48,024 nt of DNA, from assembly GCA_001295935.1 (NCBI GenBank), contig LJHX01000001.1:1-48024 (forward strand). The letters run 5' to 3'. Numbering within the stretch: the first letter of the stretch is position 1; each line of letters begins with the position of its first letter. The notes beneath the pieces are model-generated. The model saw only the letters and a program-made list of their open reading frames with translations, had not been told where the DNA came from and made no database searches. This document shows, piece by piece, positions 10,021 through 18,167 of this stretch. Made by a program: the position numbers and the translations under genes. This DNA comes from an alpha proteobacterium AAP81b (GTDB taxonomy: Bacteria; Pseudomonadota; Alphaproteobacteria; Sphingomonadales; Sphingomonadaceae).

Positions 10021-10800
10021 ATGCTCGACTGCCAGATCGATTCCGCCGGCACGGCGCGCGTCAGCCTCGCCCGCCCCGATCGCCACAATGCCTTTGACGA
10101 GGCGCTGATCGCCGCGCTGATCGAAACCTTCGGTCGCCTCGGCAGCGATCCGGCGGTTCGCGCCATTGTCCTCGCCGGCCAGGGCAGGAGCTTTTCGGCG
10201 GGGGCCGACCTCGACTGGATGCGCCGCGCCGGCGGCTGGAGCGAGGCGGAAAACCGCGCCGATGCGCTCAAACTCAGCGACATGCTGCTCGCCATCGATA
10301 CCTGCCCCAAGCCGGTACTCGCGCTTGTCCATGGCAATGTCGCCGGCGGCGGCGTCGGCCTTGTCGCCTGCGCCGACATGGCGGTGGCGGTGGCGGATGC
10401 GAAGTTCCGGCTGTCGGAAGTGCGGCTGGGGCTGACCCCGGCGACGATCTCGCCCTTCGTCATCGCCCGCATCGGCGCGCGTGCCCGGCGCTGGTTCCTC
10501 ACCGCCGAAGCCTTTGACGCCGCCACCGCCCACGCGATCGGCCTCGTCGACGAAGTCGCCGCCGATGCGGCTGCGGCCGAGGCCGTCGTCGCCGGCTGGC
10601 TGGCGCATCTCGCCGCCGCCGCCCCCGGCGCCGTCGCCGACGCCAAGGCGTTGGTCCGCGACATCGCCGGCCGCGAAATTACCGACGATCTGCGCGCCGA
10701 GACCGCGGCCCGCATCGCGGCACGGCGCGCGTCGGCGGAGGGCCGCGACGGGCTGGCGGCGTTCCTTGACAAGCGCAAGCCGGGCTGGGCCGGCGGCTAG
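10021..10800 (+). CDS. Enoyl-CoA hydratase/isomerase, probably methylglutaconyl-CoA hydratase
   Basis: This 259-residue crotonase-fold protein adds water to an enoyl-CoA. Crotonase features are FSAGADLDWM (first oxyanion-hole segment), HGNVAGGGVGLVACADMAVA (second) and FRLSEVRLGLTPATISPFV with the catalytic Glu region. The ADLDWM and LGLTPATISPFV strings are typical of methylglutaconyl-CoA hydratases (LiuC/GnyH) of leucine breakdown. This fits the biotin carboxylase and isovaleryl-CoA dehydrogenase genes 0.8-3 kb downstream on the same strand. ATG 10021 matches the family N-terminus. It is separated from them by the opposing vapBC pair. Confidence 0.85.
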   Translation: MLDCQIDSAGTARVSLARPDRHNAFDEALIAALIETFGRLGSDPAVRAIVLAGQGRSFSAGADLDWMRRAGGWSEAENRADALKLSDMLLAIDTCPKPVLALVHGNVAGGGVGLVACADMAVAVADAKFRLSEVRLGLTPATISPFVIARIGARARRWFLTAEAFDAATAHAIGLVDEVAADAAAAEAVVAGWLAHLAAAAPGAVADAKALVRDIAGREITDDLRAETAARIAARRASAEGRDGLAAFLDKRKPGWAGG

Positions 10801-10816
10801 CGCCGGGGGCCGGCGT

Positions 10817-11212
10817 CTATCGGATCAGCTCGACGGTGACACCAAGCCCGTCAGCGACGGCCGCCATGCCGCCATCGGCGGTCAGCACCGGCACGCCGCG
10901 CGCCTTGGCGAGCATCAGGCAGATGCGGTCGCCAAGCGACAGGCCGTGGTCGCGCGTGACCACGATTGCCAGCCCCGCCTCGACCGCGACGCTTTCGTCG
11001 ACGTCGATGAACGCCAGCCCGGCCATCAGCGACTCACGCACGCGGGCAATCTCGTCCCGGCTCCGCCCGATCCGCGCCAGTCGCGCCACGACCTCGGCGA
11101 GATTGACCGTCGACATCGCTGCCCCCGCGTTCATTGCCCGGCGCACCCGGGCCTCGCCGGGCTCGCCGAAGATCACCGCCAGCGCCGCCGAGGCGTCAAG
11201 CACGGCCGTCAA
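10817..11212 (-). CDS. vapC: VapC-type PIN-domain toxin
   Basis: VapC toxins are Mg-dependent ribonucleases that cut tRNA or rRNA when free of VapB. The 131-residue PIN domain keeps the acidic residues Asp6 (VLDASA), Glu40 (NLAEVV), Asp95 (SLGDRICL) and Asp113 (LTADGG). A TTG start shares four bases with the TGA stop of the antitoxin gene, a standard coupled arrangement. The pair points against the surrounding catabolic genes, and its stop is 16 nt from the convergent hydratase stop. Confidence 0.88.
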   Translation of the reverse strand: MTAVLDASAALAVIFGEPGEARVRRAMNAGAAMSTVNLAEVVARLARIGRSRDEIARVRESLMAGLAFIDVDESVAVEAGLAIVVTRDHGLSLGDRICLMLAKARGVPVLTADGGMAAVADGLGVTVELIR

Positions 11213-11460
11213 TCGTCAGCCACTTCACGCGCGGCTTCGGCGCGCTTGTCGCGCAGGAAAGCGTCGACGCTGTCGCCGTGCAGCCATCGGCGCGCTTCTG
11301 CCTGGAGGTCGTCGATGACCGCGTCGAGGCTGGTGATGACAAGCGAGTTGCCGACCTGGCGGATTTGAACCGCACTTCCTGGCGCGATACCGACGGCGCG
11401 GCGCTGGGCGGCAGGCAAGCTGACCTTGCCCTCGCGCGACACTTGGGTCCTACTTGTCAC
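11209..11460 (-). CDS. vapB: VapB-type antitoxin, AbrB/SpoVT family
   Basis: From GTG 11460 the protein has 83 residues. The N-terminal swapped-hairpin DNA-binding domain shows TQVSREGKVSLPAAQRRAVG and APGSAVQIRQVGNSLVI, typical of AbrB/MazE folds. The C-terminal half (RRWLHGDSVDAFLRDKR) would wrap and block VapC. Such antitoxins repress their own promoter, which would lie in the 108-nt gap before the divergent biotin carboxylase gene. Confidence 0.8.
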   Translation of the reverse strand: MTSRTQVSREGKVSLPAAQRRAVGIAPGSAVQIRQVGNSLVITSLDAVIDDLQAEARRWLHGDSVDAFLRDKRAEAAREVADD

Positions 11461-11568
11461 AGATGATGGCGGCACGGATAATGTCCTGAATGCAAGTCTG
11501 GACCTAACATTCGATTGCGACCAATGCAACGGCTGGCGCTTCGCGACGCGGGGCGGTATCCCGGCGCC

Positions 11569-13539
11569 ATGCACAAGCTTCTCATCGCCAATCGCGGCGA
11601 AATCGCCCGGCGAGTCATCCGCACCGCGCACCGCATGGGCATCGCCACCGTTGCCGTCTACTCCGACGCCGATGCCGCGGCGCCCTATGTCCGTGAGGCC
11701 GGCCAGGCGGTGGCGATCGGCGCCGCCGAGGCGCGCCCCTATCTCGATGGCGCGGCGATCATTGCCGCCGCCCGCCGGACGGGCGCCGACGCCATCCACC
11801 CCGGCTATGGCTTCCTCTCCGAAAACGCCGAATTCGCCGCGGCGGTGAAGGCGGCCGGGCTGGTCTGGGTCGGCCCGCCCGAGGCGGCGATGCGGATCAT
11901 GGCGCTGAAGGACAGCGCCAAGGCGGCGATGAAGAAGGCCGGCGTGCCGATCACGCCGGGCTATCAGGGCAGCGACCAGAGCCTCGTCCGCCTGCAGCGC
12001 GCCGCCGAGGGCGTCGGCTTTCCGCTGCTGATCAAGGCGGTCGCCGGCGGCGGCGGCAAGGGCATGCGCGCGGTGCACGCCGCCGAGGACTTCCAGGAAG
12101 CGCTGATGGCGGCGCAGCGCGAGGGACAGGCGAGCTTCGGCAACGCCGGTGTCATGCTCGAAAAGCTGATCGCCCGCCCGCGCCATGTCGAGGTCCAGGT
12201 CTTCGCCGACGCCCATGGCAATGTCGTCCACCTCTTCGAGCGCGACTGTTCGTTGCAGCGCCGCCACCAGAAGGTCATCGAGGAGGCCCCTGCCCCCGGG
12301 CTGTCGGATCGCCTGCGCCACACGCTCGGCATCGCCGCGGTCACCGCCGCAACCGCCATCGCCTATCAGGGCGCCGGCACGGTCGAGTTCATCCTCGATC
12401 TCGACCACAGCGACAAATATGGCGACCCCGCCTTCTACTTCATGGAGATGAACACCCGCCTCCAGGTCGAGCACCCCGTTACCGAGGCGATCACCGGCCA
12501 GGATCTCGTCGAGTGGCAGATCCGCGTCGCGCGCGGCGAGATGCTGCCACTTGCGCAGGAGGCGCTCGCCGTCTCCGGCCATGCCGTCGAGGCGCGGCTT
12601 TATGCCGAGGACCCCGACAGCGGTTTTCTGCCGTCGACCGGCACGCTCAGCCGCCTCGCCTTCGGGGAGGGCGACGGCATCCGCATCGATACCGGCGTCG
12701 AAACCGGCAACCGCATCGGCCTCGACTACGACCCGATGATCGCGAAGGTCATCGCCCATGGGCCGACGCGCGGCGAGGCGATCGATCGCCTGGTGGCGGC
12801 GCTCGACGCGACGATCGTCGAGGGGCTGAAATCGAACCGCGGCTTCCTCGCCCGCCTCGCCGATGCGCCGGCGTTCCGCGCCGGCGAGGTCGATACCGGC
12901 TTCATCGCGCGCCATGCCGAGGTGCTGGCGCCGCCCGCCGACGTGCCGCCCGAGGCGCTGCTGCTCGCCGGGCTGTTCCGCACCCTGGCGGCGCTGGAAG
13001 TGCCCGCCGGCGCCGGGCCGTTCGCCCGACCCTTCCGCCTCAACCTGGCCGTCGAGTTCGTCCAGCGCTTCTGGGCCGGCGACACGCTGCACGAATTCGC
13101 CGTCCGCGACGCCGGCGGCGGGCGCTTCCGCGTCGCCGGACTCGAGGGCATCGGCGAAGTCGGCGCGGTGCGGGCGGGTACGACCGGCCTGCGCGTCGAT
13201 ATCGGCGGCCGCAATCACCTCGGCCATGTCGTCGATGGCGACGCGGCGATCGACGTCCGCCTCGCCGGCCAGAGCTATCGCCTCGGCGTCCGCGCGCCGC
13301 GCGCCGATGCCGCCGCCGGCCCCGGCGCCGGGCGCATCATCGCGCCGATGCCCGGCCGCGTGCTCAGCGTCGATGTCGCCGCCGGCCAGGCCGTGGCGAC
13401 CGGCGACCGCCTGCTGGTGCTCGAGGCGATGAAGATGGAACACCGGCTGACGGCGCGCGCCGGCGGCACGGTGAGCGCGGTGCATATCGCTGCCGGGGAT
13501 CAGGTCGCCGACGGCATGCTGCTGGTGGAGATCGGCTAA
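11569..13539 (+). CDS. Biotin carboxylase/biotin carrier subunit, probably methylcrotonyl-CoA carboxylase alpha
   Basis: The 656-residue protein carboxylates its own biotin with ATP and bicarbonate. Its layout is a biotin carboxylase domain (residues 1-450: LIANRGEIARRVIRTA, IHPGYGFLSEN, VAGGGGKGMR, MNTRLQVEHPVTEA), a linker, and a C-terminal biotinyl domain with EAMKMEH, where the Lys is biotinylated. The length and order match the alpha subunit of MCC or PCC. The neighbouring isovaleryl-CoA dehydrogenase and methylglutaconyl-CoA hydratase-like genes favour MCC (LiuD). No classic MCC beta gene is adjacent. ATG 11569 begins the conserved N-terminus. Confidence 0.9.
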   Translation: MHKLLIANRGEIARRVIRTAHRMGIATVAVYSDADAAAPYVREAGQAVAIGAAEARPYLDGAAIIAAARRTGADAIHPGYGFLSENAEFAAAVKAAGLVWVGPPEAAMRIMALKDSAKAAMKKAGVPITPGYQGSDQSLVRLQRAAEGVGFPLLIKAVAGGGGKGMRAVHAAEDFQEALMAAQREGQASFGNAGVMLEKLIARPRHVEVQVFADAHGNVVHLFERDCSLQRRHQKVIEEAPAPGLSDRLRHTLGIAAVTAATAIAYQGAGTVEFILDLDHSDKYGDPAFYFMEMNTRLQVEHPVTEAITGQDLVEWQIRVARGEMLPLAQEALAVSGHAVEARLYAEDPDSGFLPSTGTLSRLAFGEGDGIRIDTGVETGNRIGLDYDPMIAKVIAHGPTRGEAIDRLVAALDATIVEGLKSNRGFLARLADAPAFRAGEVDTGFIARHAEVLAPPADVPPEALLLAGLFRTLAALEVPAGAGPFARPFRLNLAVEFVQRFWAGDTLHEFAVRDAGGGRFRVAGLEGIGEVGAVRAGTTGLRVDIGGRNHLGHVVDGDAAIDVRLAGQSYRLGVRAPRADAAAGPGAGRIIAPMPGRVLSVDVAAGQAVATGDRLLVLEAMKMEHRLTARAGGTVSAVHIAAGDQVADGMLLVEIG

Positions 13540-13542
13540 CTA

Positions 13543-13654
13543 CTCCCCTCCCGCTTGCGCGAGGGGCTGGGGGTGGGAAAGGCCCTCCCACCCAAGGTCA
13601 CGCTTCCGGCATACGACTTCCCACCCCCAGCCCCTCGCGCAAGCGGGAGGGGAG
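13543..13654. repeat. Perfect 37-bp inverted repeat between catabolic genes
   Basis: Arms 13543-13579 and 13618-13654 are exact inverted copies around a 38-nt centre, starting CTCCCCTCCCGCTTGCGCG. This is the same element family as 5301-5412 inside uvrA. It fills most of the 155-nt gap and could fold as a hairpin between co-directional genes. Confidence 0.9.
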
Positions 13655-13694
13655 ATGGCTGGCGCCGGCGCCCCGCAAAGGCTAGAAATCCGCC

Positions 13695-14858
13695 ATGTTT
13701 ACCCAACTCCGCTTCGATCACGGCGAAACCATCGACATGCTGCGCGACAGCGTCCGCGCCTTCGCCGCCGCCGAGATCGCCCCCCGCGCTGCCGAGATCG
13801 ACGCGAGCAACGCCTTCCCGCGCGACCTCTGGCCCAGGCTCGGCGACCTCGGCCTGCACGGCATCACCGTGCCGGAAGCCGATGGCGGCGCTGGCCTCGG
13901 CTATCTCGCCCATCTCATCGCCGTCGAGGAAATCTCCCGCGCTTCGGCGTCGGTCGGGCTCAGCTATGGCGCCCATACCAACCTCTGCATCAACCAGATC
14001 GCCCGCTGGGGGACGGCCGAGCAGAAGGCGAAATACCTTCCCGCGCTGATCAGCGGCGACCATGTCGGCAGCCTCGCCATGTCCGAACCCGGCGCCGGTT
14101 CCGACGTCATTTCGATGAAGCTGCGCGCCGAGGCGCGCGGCAACGAAAGCTATGTCCTCAACGGCAACAAGATGTGGATCACCAACGGTCCGCATGCCGA
14201 AACGCTCGTCGTCTATGCCAAGACCGACCCCGAGGCGGGGTCGCGCGGCGTCACCGCCTTCCTCATTGAAAAGGGCATGGCAGGCTTTTCGACGGCGCAG
14301 AAGCTCGACAAATTAGGCATGCGCGGGTCGGACACCTGCGAGCTGCTGTTCGAGGATTGCGAAGTGCCCGCCGCCAATGTCCTTGGCGGGGTCGGCAATG
14401 GCGCGAAGGTGCTGATGAGCGGCCTCGATTACGAGCGCGTCGTCCTCAGCGGCGGCCCGCTCGGCATCATGCAGGCGTGCCTCGATGTTGTCGTGCCCTA
14501 TGTCCATGATCGCGAACAGTTCGGCGCGCCGATCGGCACCTTTCAGCTGATGCAGGGCAAGCTCGCCGACATGTATGTCGCGCTGTCGACGGCGCGCGCC
14601 TATACCTATGCGGTCGCTGCCGCCTGCGATCGCGGCGAGACGACGCGCAAGGATTCGGCGGGCTGCATCCTCTACAGCGCCGAAAAGGCCACCTGGATGG
14701 CGCAGGAAGCGATCCAGTGCCTCGGCGGCAACGGCTATATCAACGATTATCCGACCGGCCGCCTGCTCCGCGACGCCAAGCTCTACGAAATCGGCGCCGG
14801 CACCAGCGAAATCCGCCGCTACCTGATCGGCCGCGAGCTTTTCGAAGAGACGCGGTGA
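13695..14858 (+). CDS. Isovaleryl-CoA dehydrogenase
   Basis: This 387-residue FAD enzyme oxidises isovaleryl-CoA to methylcrotonyl-CoA in leucine breakdown, passing electrons to ETF. Acyl-CoA dehydrogenase signatures are [32 protein letters not shown] and [22 protein letters not shown]. The catalytic Glu sits in [11 protein letters not shown], the position used by isovaleryl-CoA dehydrogenases instead of the C-terminal Glu of most relatives, and [13 protein letters not shown] is also typical. The stop overlaps the mobA start (GTGA). Confidence 0.93.
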   Translation: MFTQLRFDHGETIDMLRDSVRAFAAAEIAPRAAEIDASNAFPRDLWPRLGDLGLHGITVPEADGGAGLGYLAHLIAVEEISRASASVGLSYGAHTNLCINQIARWGTAEQKAKYLPALISGDHVGSLAMSEPGAGSDVISMKLRAEARGNESYVLNGNKMWITNGPHAETLVVYAKTDPEAGSRGVTAFLIEKGMAGFSTAQKLDKLGMRGSDTCELLFEDCEVPAANVLGGVGNGAKVLMSGLDYERVVLSGGPLGIMQACLDVVVPYVHDREQFGAPIGTFQLMQGKLADMYVALSTARAYTYAVAAACDRGETTRKDSAGCILYSAEKATWMAQEAIQCLGGNGYINDYPTGRLLRDAKLYEIGAGTSEIRRYLIGRELFEETR

Positions 14859-15376
14859 AGCTGCTTGGCGCCGTCCTCGCCGGCGGTGCCTCGCGGCGCT
14901 TCGGCAGCGACAAGGCGCTGGCGCTGCTCGACGGTACGGCGCTGATCGATCACGTCATTGCCGCACTGGCGCCGCAAGTGGCCGACCTTGTCATCTGCGG
15001 CCGCGTCCATCCGCCATGGGCCTCGCTCGCCGACCTGCCGGCGCCGGGGCTTGGCCCGCTCGGCGGGCTGTGCGCCGCGCTCGCCCATGCGGTGTCGGCG
15101 GGCCATGACGCCGTGCTCTGCGTGCCGTGCGACGCGCCGCATCTGCCCGGCGACCTCGCCCGCCGCCTCGGCCATGGCCCGAGCGTCGCCCTCGGCCAGC
15201 GCAGCGTCGGCGTCTGGCCGGCGGCGCTGGCGCCGGCGCTGCGCGACCATCTTGCCGCGGCCGGCGACCTGTCGCTGCGCCGCTGGATCGCCGTTAGCGG
15301 CGCCAGCGAGTGCGACGGTGGTGCCATCGCCAACATCAACCGGCCCGGCGACCTGACCCCCTGCCGAAGCGACTGA
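14855..15376 (+). CDS. mobA: MobA, molybdenum cofactor guanylyltransferase
   Basis: MobA joins GMP to molybdopterin to make the bis-MGD cofactor. The 173-residue product has the nucleotide-binding signature [15 protein letters not shown], the [12 protein letters not shown] segment and [10 protein letters not shown]. It is slightly shorter than the usual about 190. GTG 14855 overlaps the dehydrogenase TGA, so the gene is translationally coupled to a leucine-catabolic gene. No molybdoenzyme gene is nearby, so the operon link is unexplained. Confidence 0.9.
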   Translation: MKLLGAVLAGGASRRFGSDKALALLDGTALIDHVIAALAPQVADLVICGRVHPPWASLADLPAPGLGPLGGLCAALAHAVSAGHDAVLCVPCDAPHLPGDLARRLGHGPSVALGQRSVGVWPAALAPALRDHLAAAGDLSLRRWIAVSGASECDGGAIANINRPGDLTPCRSD

Positions 15377-15418
15377 CAACGCAACTCGAACCGCCCGGCC
15401 GACTTTGCCACAGCCTGC

Positions 15419-15444
15419 GGAACTCGCGTCATGGCCTGAACATT
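15419..15444 (+). promoter_or_regulatory. Possible EcfG general-stress promoter before the hemerythrin gene
   Basis: GGAAC (15419-15423), 17 nt, then CATT (15441-15444) lies about 30 nt before ATG 15475. The known EcfG motif of Alphaproteobacteria is GGAAC-N16/17-CGTT, so the -35 is perfect and the -10 has one mismatch. The downstream protein type is plausible for a stress regulon. Confidence 0.5.
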
Positions 15445-15474
15445 GAGGAAGCTTCCAGCCCCAAGGAGGCCAGC

Positions 15475-16071
15475 ATGACCACTTCCCAGACGAAATTTTC
15501 GCGCAGCGGCGACTATGGTGCCGGCAATGGCGGTGGCTCGAGCGCGCTGATCGCCGGTGCCGCCGGCTTCGGCCTCGGCCTGCTTGCCGCCGCCGGCCGC
15601 AAGGCCGCCGTCCAGGCGCCAACGGCGCTTGCCGGCGACTGGTTCGAGGGCCTCAAGGCCGAGCACAAGCTGGCGCGCGCCCTCCTCGAAAAGCTTGCCC
15701 AGACCAGCGACGACGACAAGGCGGCACGCGCCACCCTCGTCGTCCAGCTTCAGCACGCCATCGGCAAGCACAATGTCCAGGAAGAATATGTCATCTACTG
15801 CGTGCTGCGCGAAAAGGGCCAGGCCGACGCGGCCGATGAACTCCACGCCGACCATGGCGAGCTCAAGCAGGGGCTGTTCGACCTCGAGATGATCGGCAAG
15901 CACCAGCAGCCGGGCTTCCTCGACAGGCTTGCCCAGGTTCGCAATGCTTTCGAGGAGCATGTTCTCGAAGAGGAGAGCGACGTATTTCCGAAACTGCAGG
16001 AGTCGCTCTCGGACGACGAACGCAAGCGGGTAACGATGCGCATGAACCGCGAGGGCTTCAAGGTCGCCTGA
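15475..16071 (+). CDS. Hemerythrin HHE-domain protein with Gly/Ala-rich N-terminus
   Basis: The 198-residue protein has a four-helix HHE domain that would bind a di-iron centre and sense or carry O2, NO or iron. Candidate ligands are His64 (AEHKLARAL), His94/His99 and Glu103 (HAIGKHNVQEE), His124/His127 (LHADHGEL), and His162 with Glu166 (FEEHVLEEESD). Residues 20-45 form a Gly/Ala-rich hydrophobic stretch (ALIAGAAGFGLGLLAAAG) that could insert in or touch the membrane. ATG 15475 has a strong AAGGAGG. A stress promoter candidate lies upstream and a hairpin downstream, so it is probably a single-gene unit. Confidence 0.85.
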   Translation: MTTSQTKFSRSGDYGAGNGGGSSALIAGAAGFGLGLLAAAGRKAAVQAPTALAGDWFEGLKAEHKLARALLEKLAQTSDDDKAARATLVVQLQHAIGKHNVQEEYVIYCVLREKGQADAADELHADHGELKQGLFDLEMIGKHQQPGFLDRLAQVRNAFEEHVLEEESDVFPKLQESLSDDERKRVTMRMNREGFKVA

Positions 16072-16095
16072 GGCCGTCCCCCGAGGGCCGTTCCG

Positions 16096-16127
16096 CCGGA
16101 CGCCGGGAACGAAGTTTCGGCGTCCGG
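16096..16127 (+). terminator. Hairpin after the hemerythrin gene
   Basis: CCGGACGCCG and CGGCGTCCGG form a perfect 10-bp stem with a 12-nt loop, 25 nt after the TGA. No T-run follows. It fits an intrinsic-type or Rho-assisted terminator. Confidence 0.55.
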
Positions 16128-16207
16128 TCGGGCAATGACTTGGTGCAGCCGCCGCACCACAGTCCCTGCACTGGCGCCCCCCGCCGCACCCGGTTATCCC
16201 GCCGGGG

Positions 16208-17095
16208 ATGTCCGCCCCACCCTCACGCCCCGCCGCGCTCATCCAGTGCACGCTCGGGGTCGGCGCGCTCTGCGGCATCGATGCCATCGTCAAGCATGTC
16301 GCGATCGATCATGCGATCCTGACGATCAGCTTTGGCCGTTACCTCGCCGGCACCCTGTTCGCGCTCATTGTCTGGGTCAGCGCCGGCCGCCCGGCGATCC
16401 GCCGCGCCATGCTGCCGGCGCATCTCGGCCGCGGCATCCTCATCGCCGTCATGGCGAGCCTGTTCTATTTCGGCCTCAGCCGGTTGGGGCTCGCCGAAAC
16501 CATCACCATCTCGTTCATCGCGCCGCTGCTGGTGCCGCCGCTGGCGCGGCTGTTCCTCGGCGAATCGATGCAGCCGCGTTTCGTCGCCGCCGGCGGGCTC
16601 GGTTTCGTCGGCGTGCTGGTCACGACGGGCGGCATTCCCGATCTTGGCGGCGATCGCGCCATTGCGGTGGCGGCGGTGCTGCTCTCGGCGGCGCTTTATG
16701 CCGGCGCGGCGATCATTTTGCGGGCCCGTGCCGCCAGCGATGGCGCGGTCATCGTCACCCTGTTGGCCGCCGCCGTTCCCATGCTGGTGCTGGCGCCCTT
16801 CGGCCTCGCCGCCCCGGCGCCGACCCTGGCCGGGGTCGGCTGGCTGCTGGCGATGGGGGTGATCGGCAATATCGGCGTCCAGCTGATGAGCCGCGCCTAT
16901 GTGCATGTCGAGGCGCAGGCCGCCGCGGTCGTGGAGTTCGCCGCGCTGCCCTTCGCCGCGCTGTTCGGCTGGGCGTTCTTCGCCGAACCCGTCGCGCTGC
17001 GCGTCTGGATCGGCGCCGCGATCATCGCCGCGGCGTGCCTGTGGGCGGCGCGCGGCGAGCGCCCGGCAGCGGCGGCACCGGGCGAAGTCGTCTAG
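16208..17095 (+). CDS. EamA/DMT-superfamily transporter
   Basis: This 295-residue protein contains about ten hydrophobic helices in two EamA-like halves, e.g. [19 protein letters not shown] and [20 protein letters not shown], then a second half ending [18 protein letters not shown]. Members export small metabolites or amino acids. The substrate is not predictable. The stop shares the tetranucleotide CTAG (17092-17095) with the stop of convergent fabZ, so the two genes overlap by four bases without spacer. Confidence 0.85.
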   Translation: MSAPPSRPAALIQCTLGVGALCGIDAIVKHVAIDHAILTISFGRYLAGTLFALIVWVSAGRPAIRRAMLPAHLGRGILIAVMASLFYFGLSRLGLAETITISFIAPLLVPPLARLFLGESMQPRFVAAGGLGFVGVLVTTGGIPDLGGDRAIAVAAVLLSAALYAGAAIILRARAASDGAVIVTLLAAAVPMLVLAPFGLAAPAPTLAGVGWLLAMGVIGNIGVQLMSRAYVHVEAQAAAVVEFAALPFAALFGWAFFAEPVALRVWIGAAIIAAACLWAARGERPAAAAPGEVV

Positions 17096-17565
17096 GCCGG
17101 ATCGGCGATCATCGCGGTGAAGTTCGCCTCGGCGACGAGCTTGCCGGCGACCATGGCACGCCCGGCGAACTTCGAGACCCGGCCGCGGTTCTGGACATAG
17201 TCGACATGCAGGTCGAGCAGACACCCCGGCTCGACCGGCACGCGGAACTTGGCGCTGTCGATGCTCATGAAATAGACGAGCTTGCCGAGGCCGGCATCGC
17301 CCAGCGTGCGGATCGCCAGCACGCCGGCGGTTTGCGCCAGCGCCTCGACGATCAGCACGCCCGGCATGATCGGCCGGCCGGGGAAGTGCCCGGCAAAGAA
17401 CGGCTCGTTGATCGTCACCGCCTTCACGCCGCGCGCCGAGCGCCCCAGGACGATGTCCTCGACGCGATCGACGAGCAGCATCGGATAGCGATGCGGCAGC
17501 ATCGCCATCACCGCCGTCACATCGACGGCGGTGGCGGCAGGGGCGGCAATGGCGGTTTCGGCCAT
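17092..17565 (-). CDS. fabZ: FabZ, 3-hydroxyacyl-ACP dehydratase
   Basis: FabZ removes water from 3-hydroxyacyl-ACP in fatty-acid elongation. The 157-residue hot-dog protein shows [31 protein letters not shown] with the catalytic His, and [14 protein letters not shown] with the catalytic Glu. Its start shares one base with the stop of the Skp-like gene. It is the last gene of the envelope block, next to outer-membrane assembly as in many proteobacteria. Confidence 0.95.
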   Translation of the reverse strand: MAETAIAAPAATAVDVTAVMAMLPHRYPMLLVDRVEDIVLGRSARGVKAVTINEPFFAGHFPGRPIMPGVLIVEALAQTAGVLAIRTLGDAGLGKLVYFMSIDSAKFRVPVEPGCLLDLHVDYVQNRGRVSKFAGRAMVAGKLVAEANFTAMIADPA

Positions 17566-18167
17566 TACTTCGCCGGCGGCGCCGCGGGCGCGGCCGGCGG
17601 CGTCGTGCCGACGCGCGGCAGCGCCTTGTCGAGACGCGCGATGACATCGGTGGTGACATCGACCGAAGCGCTGTGCTGCAGGGTGGCACCCTCGGCGATG
17701 GCGATCGACGCGCCGCGTTCGCGCATGATGGCGCTGATGATCGGCTGGGCGCCGTCGTTGATCTGCTTCAGCACATATTGGCGGCTGGCCTGCAACTCGT
17801 CATTGCGGCGCTGAATTTCGGCCTGCGCCTGCTGGCGGCGGGTGGCGAAGTCCTTGGCCTTGTTCTCCCAGGCGGTGATCATCGCCGCGGCGGCGTTCGG
17901 CGCCGGACGCGTGCGGCCGAGCTCCTGCTCCTCGGTGGTGAACGAGGTGTTGAGCTGGGCGATGCGCGCCTGGATGCTGTCGAGCTTGGTCTTGAGCTCG
18001 GTGAAGGCGCCCTTGCCGGCGACCGAACCGCTGAACACCTGGTCGAGATCGACGAGGATGATGACCGCCGGTGGCAGTGCCTGGGCGGCGGCGGGCGCCG
18101 CGATGATGGTGGCGGGGGCGACGATGGCGGCAGCGCCGATCGCCAGCGAGGCAAGCAGAGTCTTCAT
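17565..18167 (-). CDS. OmpH/Skp-like periplasmic chaperone
   Basis: Skp-type chaperones hold unfolded outer-membrane proteins in the periplasm before BamA. The 200-residue protein has a signal peptide ([19 protein letters not shown]...AAAQA), a short core ([14 protein letters not shown]), a helical coiled-coil arm around residues 55-160 rich in Lys, Glu and Gln, and a Pro/Ala tail. Its position after bamA (TGATG overlap) supports the call; sequence similarity to Skp itself is low, as is usual for the family. Confidence 0.85.
   Translation of the reverse strand: MKTLLASLAIGAAAIVAPATIIAAPAAAQALPPAVIILVDLDQVFSGSVAGKGAFTELKTKLDSIQARIAQLNTSFTTEEQELGRTRPAPNAAAAMITAWENKAKDFATRRQQAQAEIQRRNDELQASRQYVLKQINDGAQPIISAIMRERGASIAIAEGATLQHSASVDVTTDVIARLDKALPRVGTTPPAAPAAPPAK

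Noticed and set aside
11461-13485. Minus-strand open frame joined to the vapB frame across the biotin carboxylase gene
   Set aside because: Only the last 83 codons look like a protein (AbrB fold). The rest is antisense shadow.
17092-17095. Shared CTAG at the convergent EamA and fabZ stops as a regulatory signal
   Set aside because: A four-base overlap of convergent stops is a common packing effect and shows no further structure.
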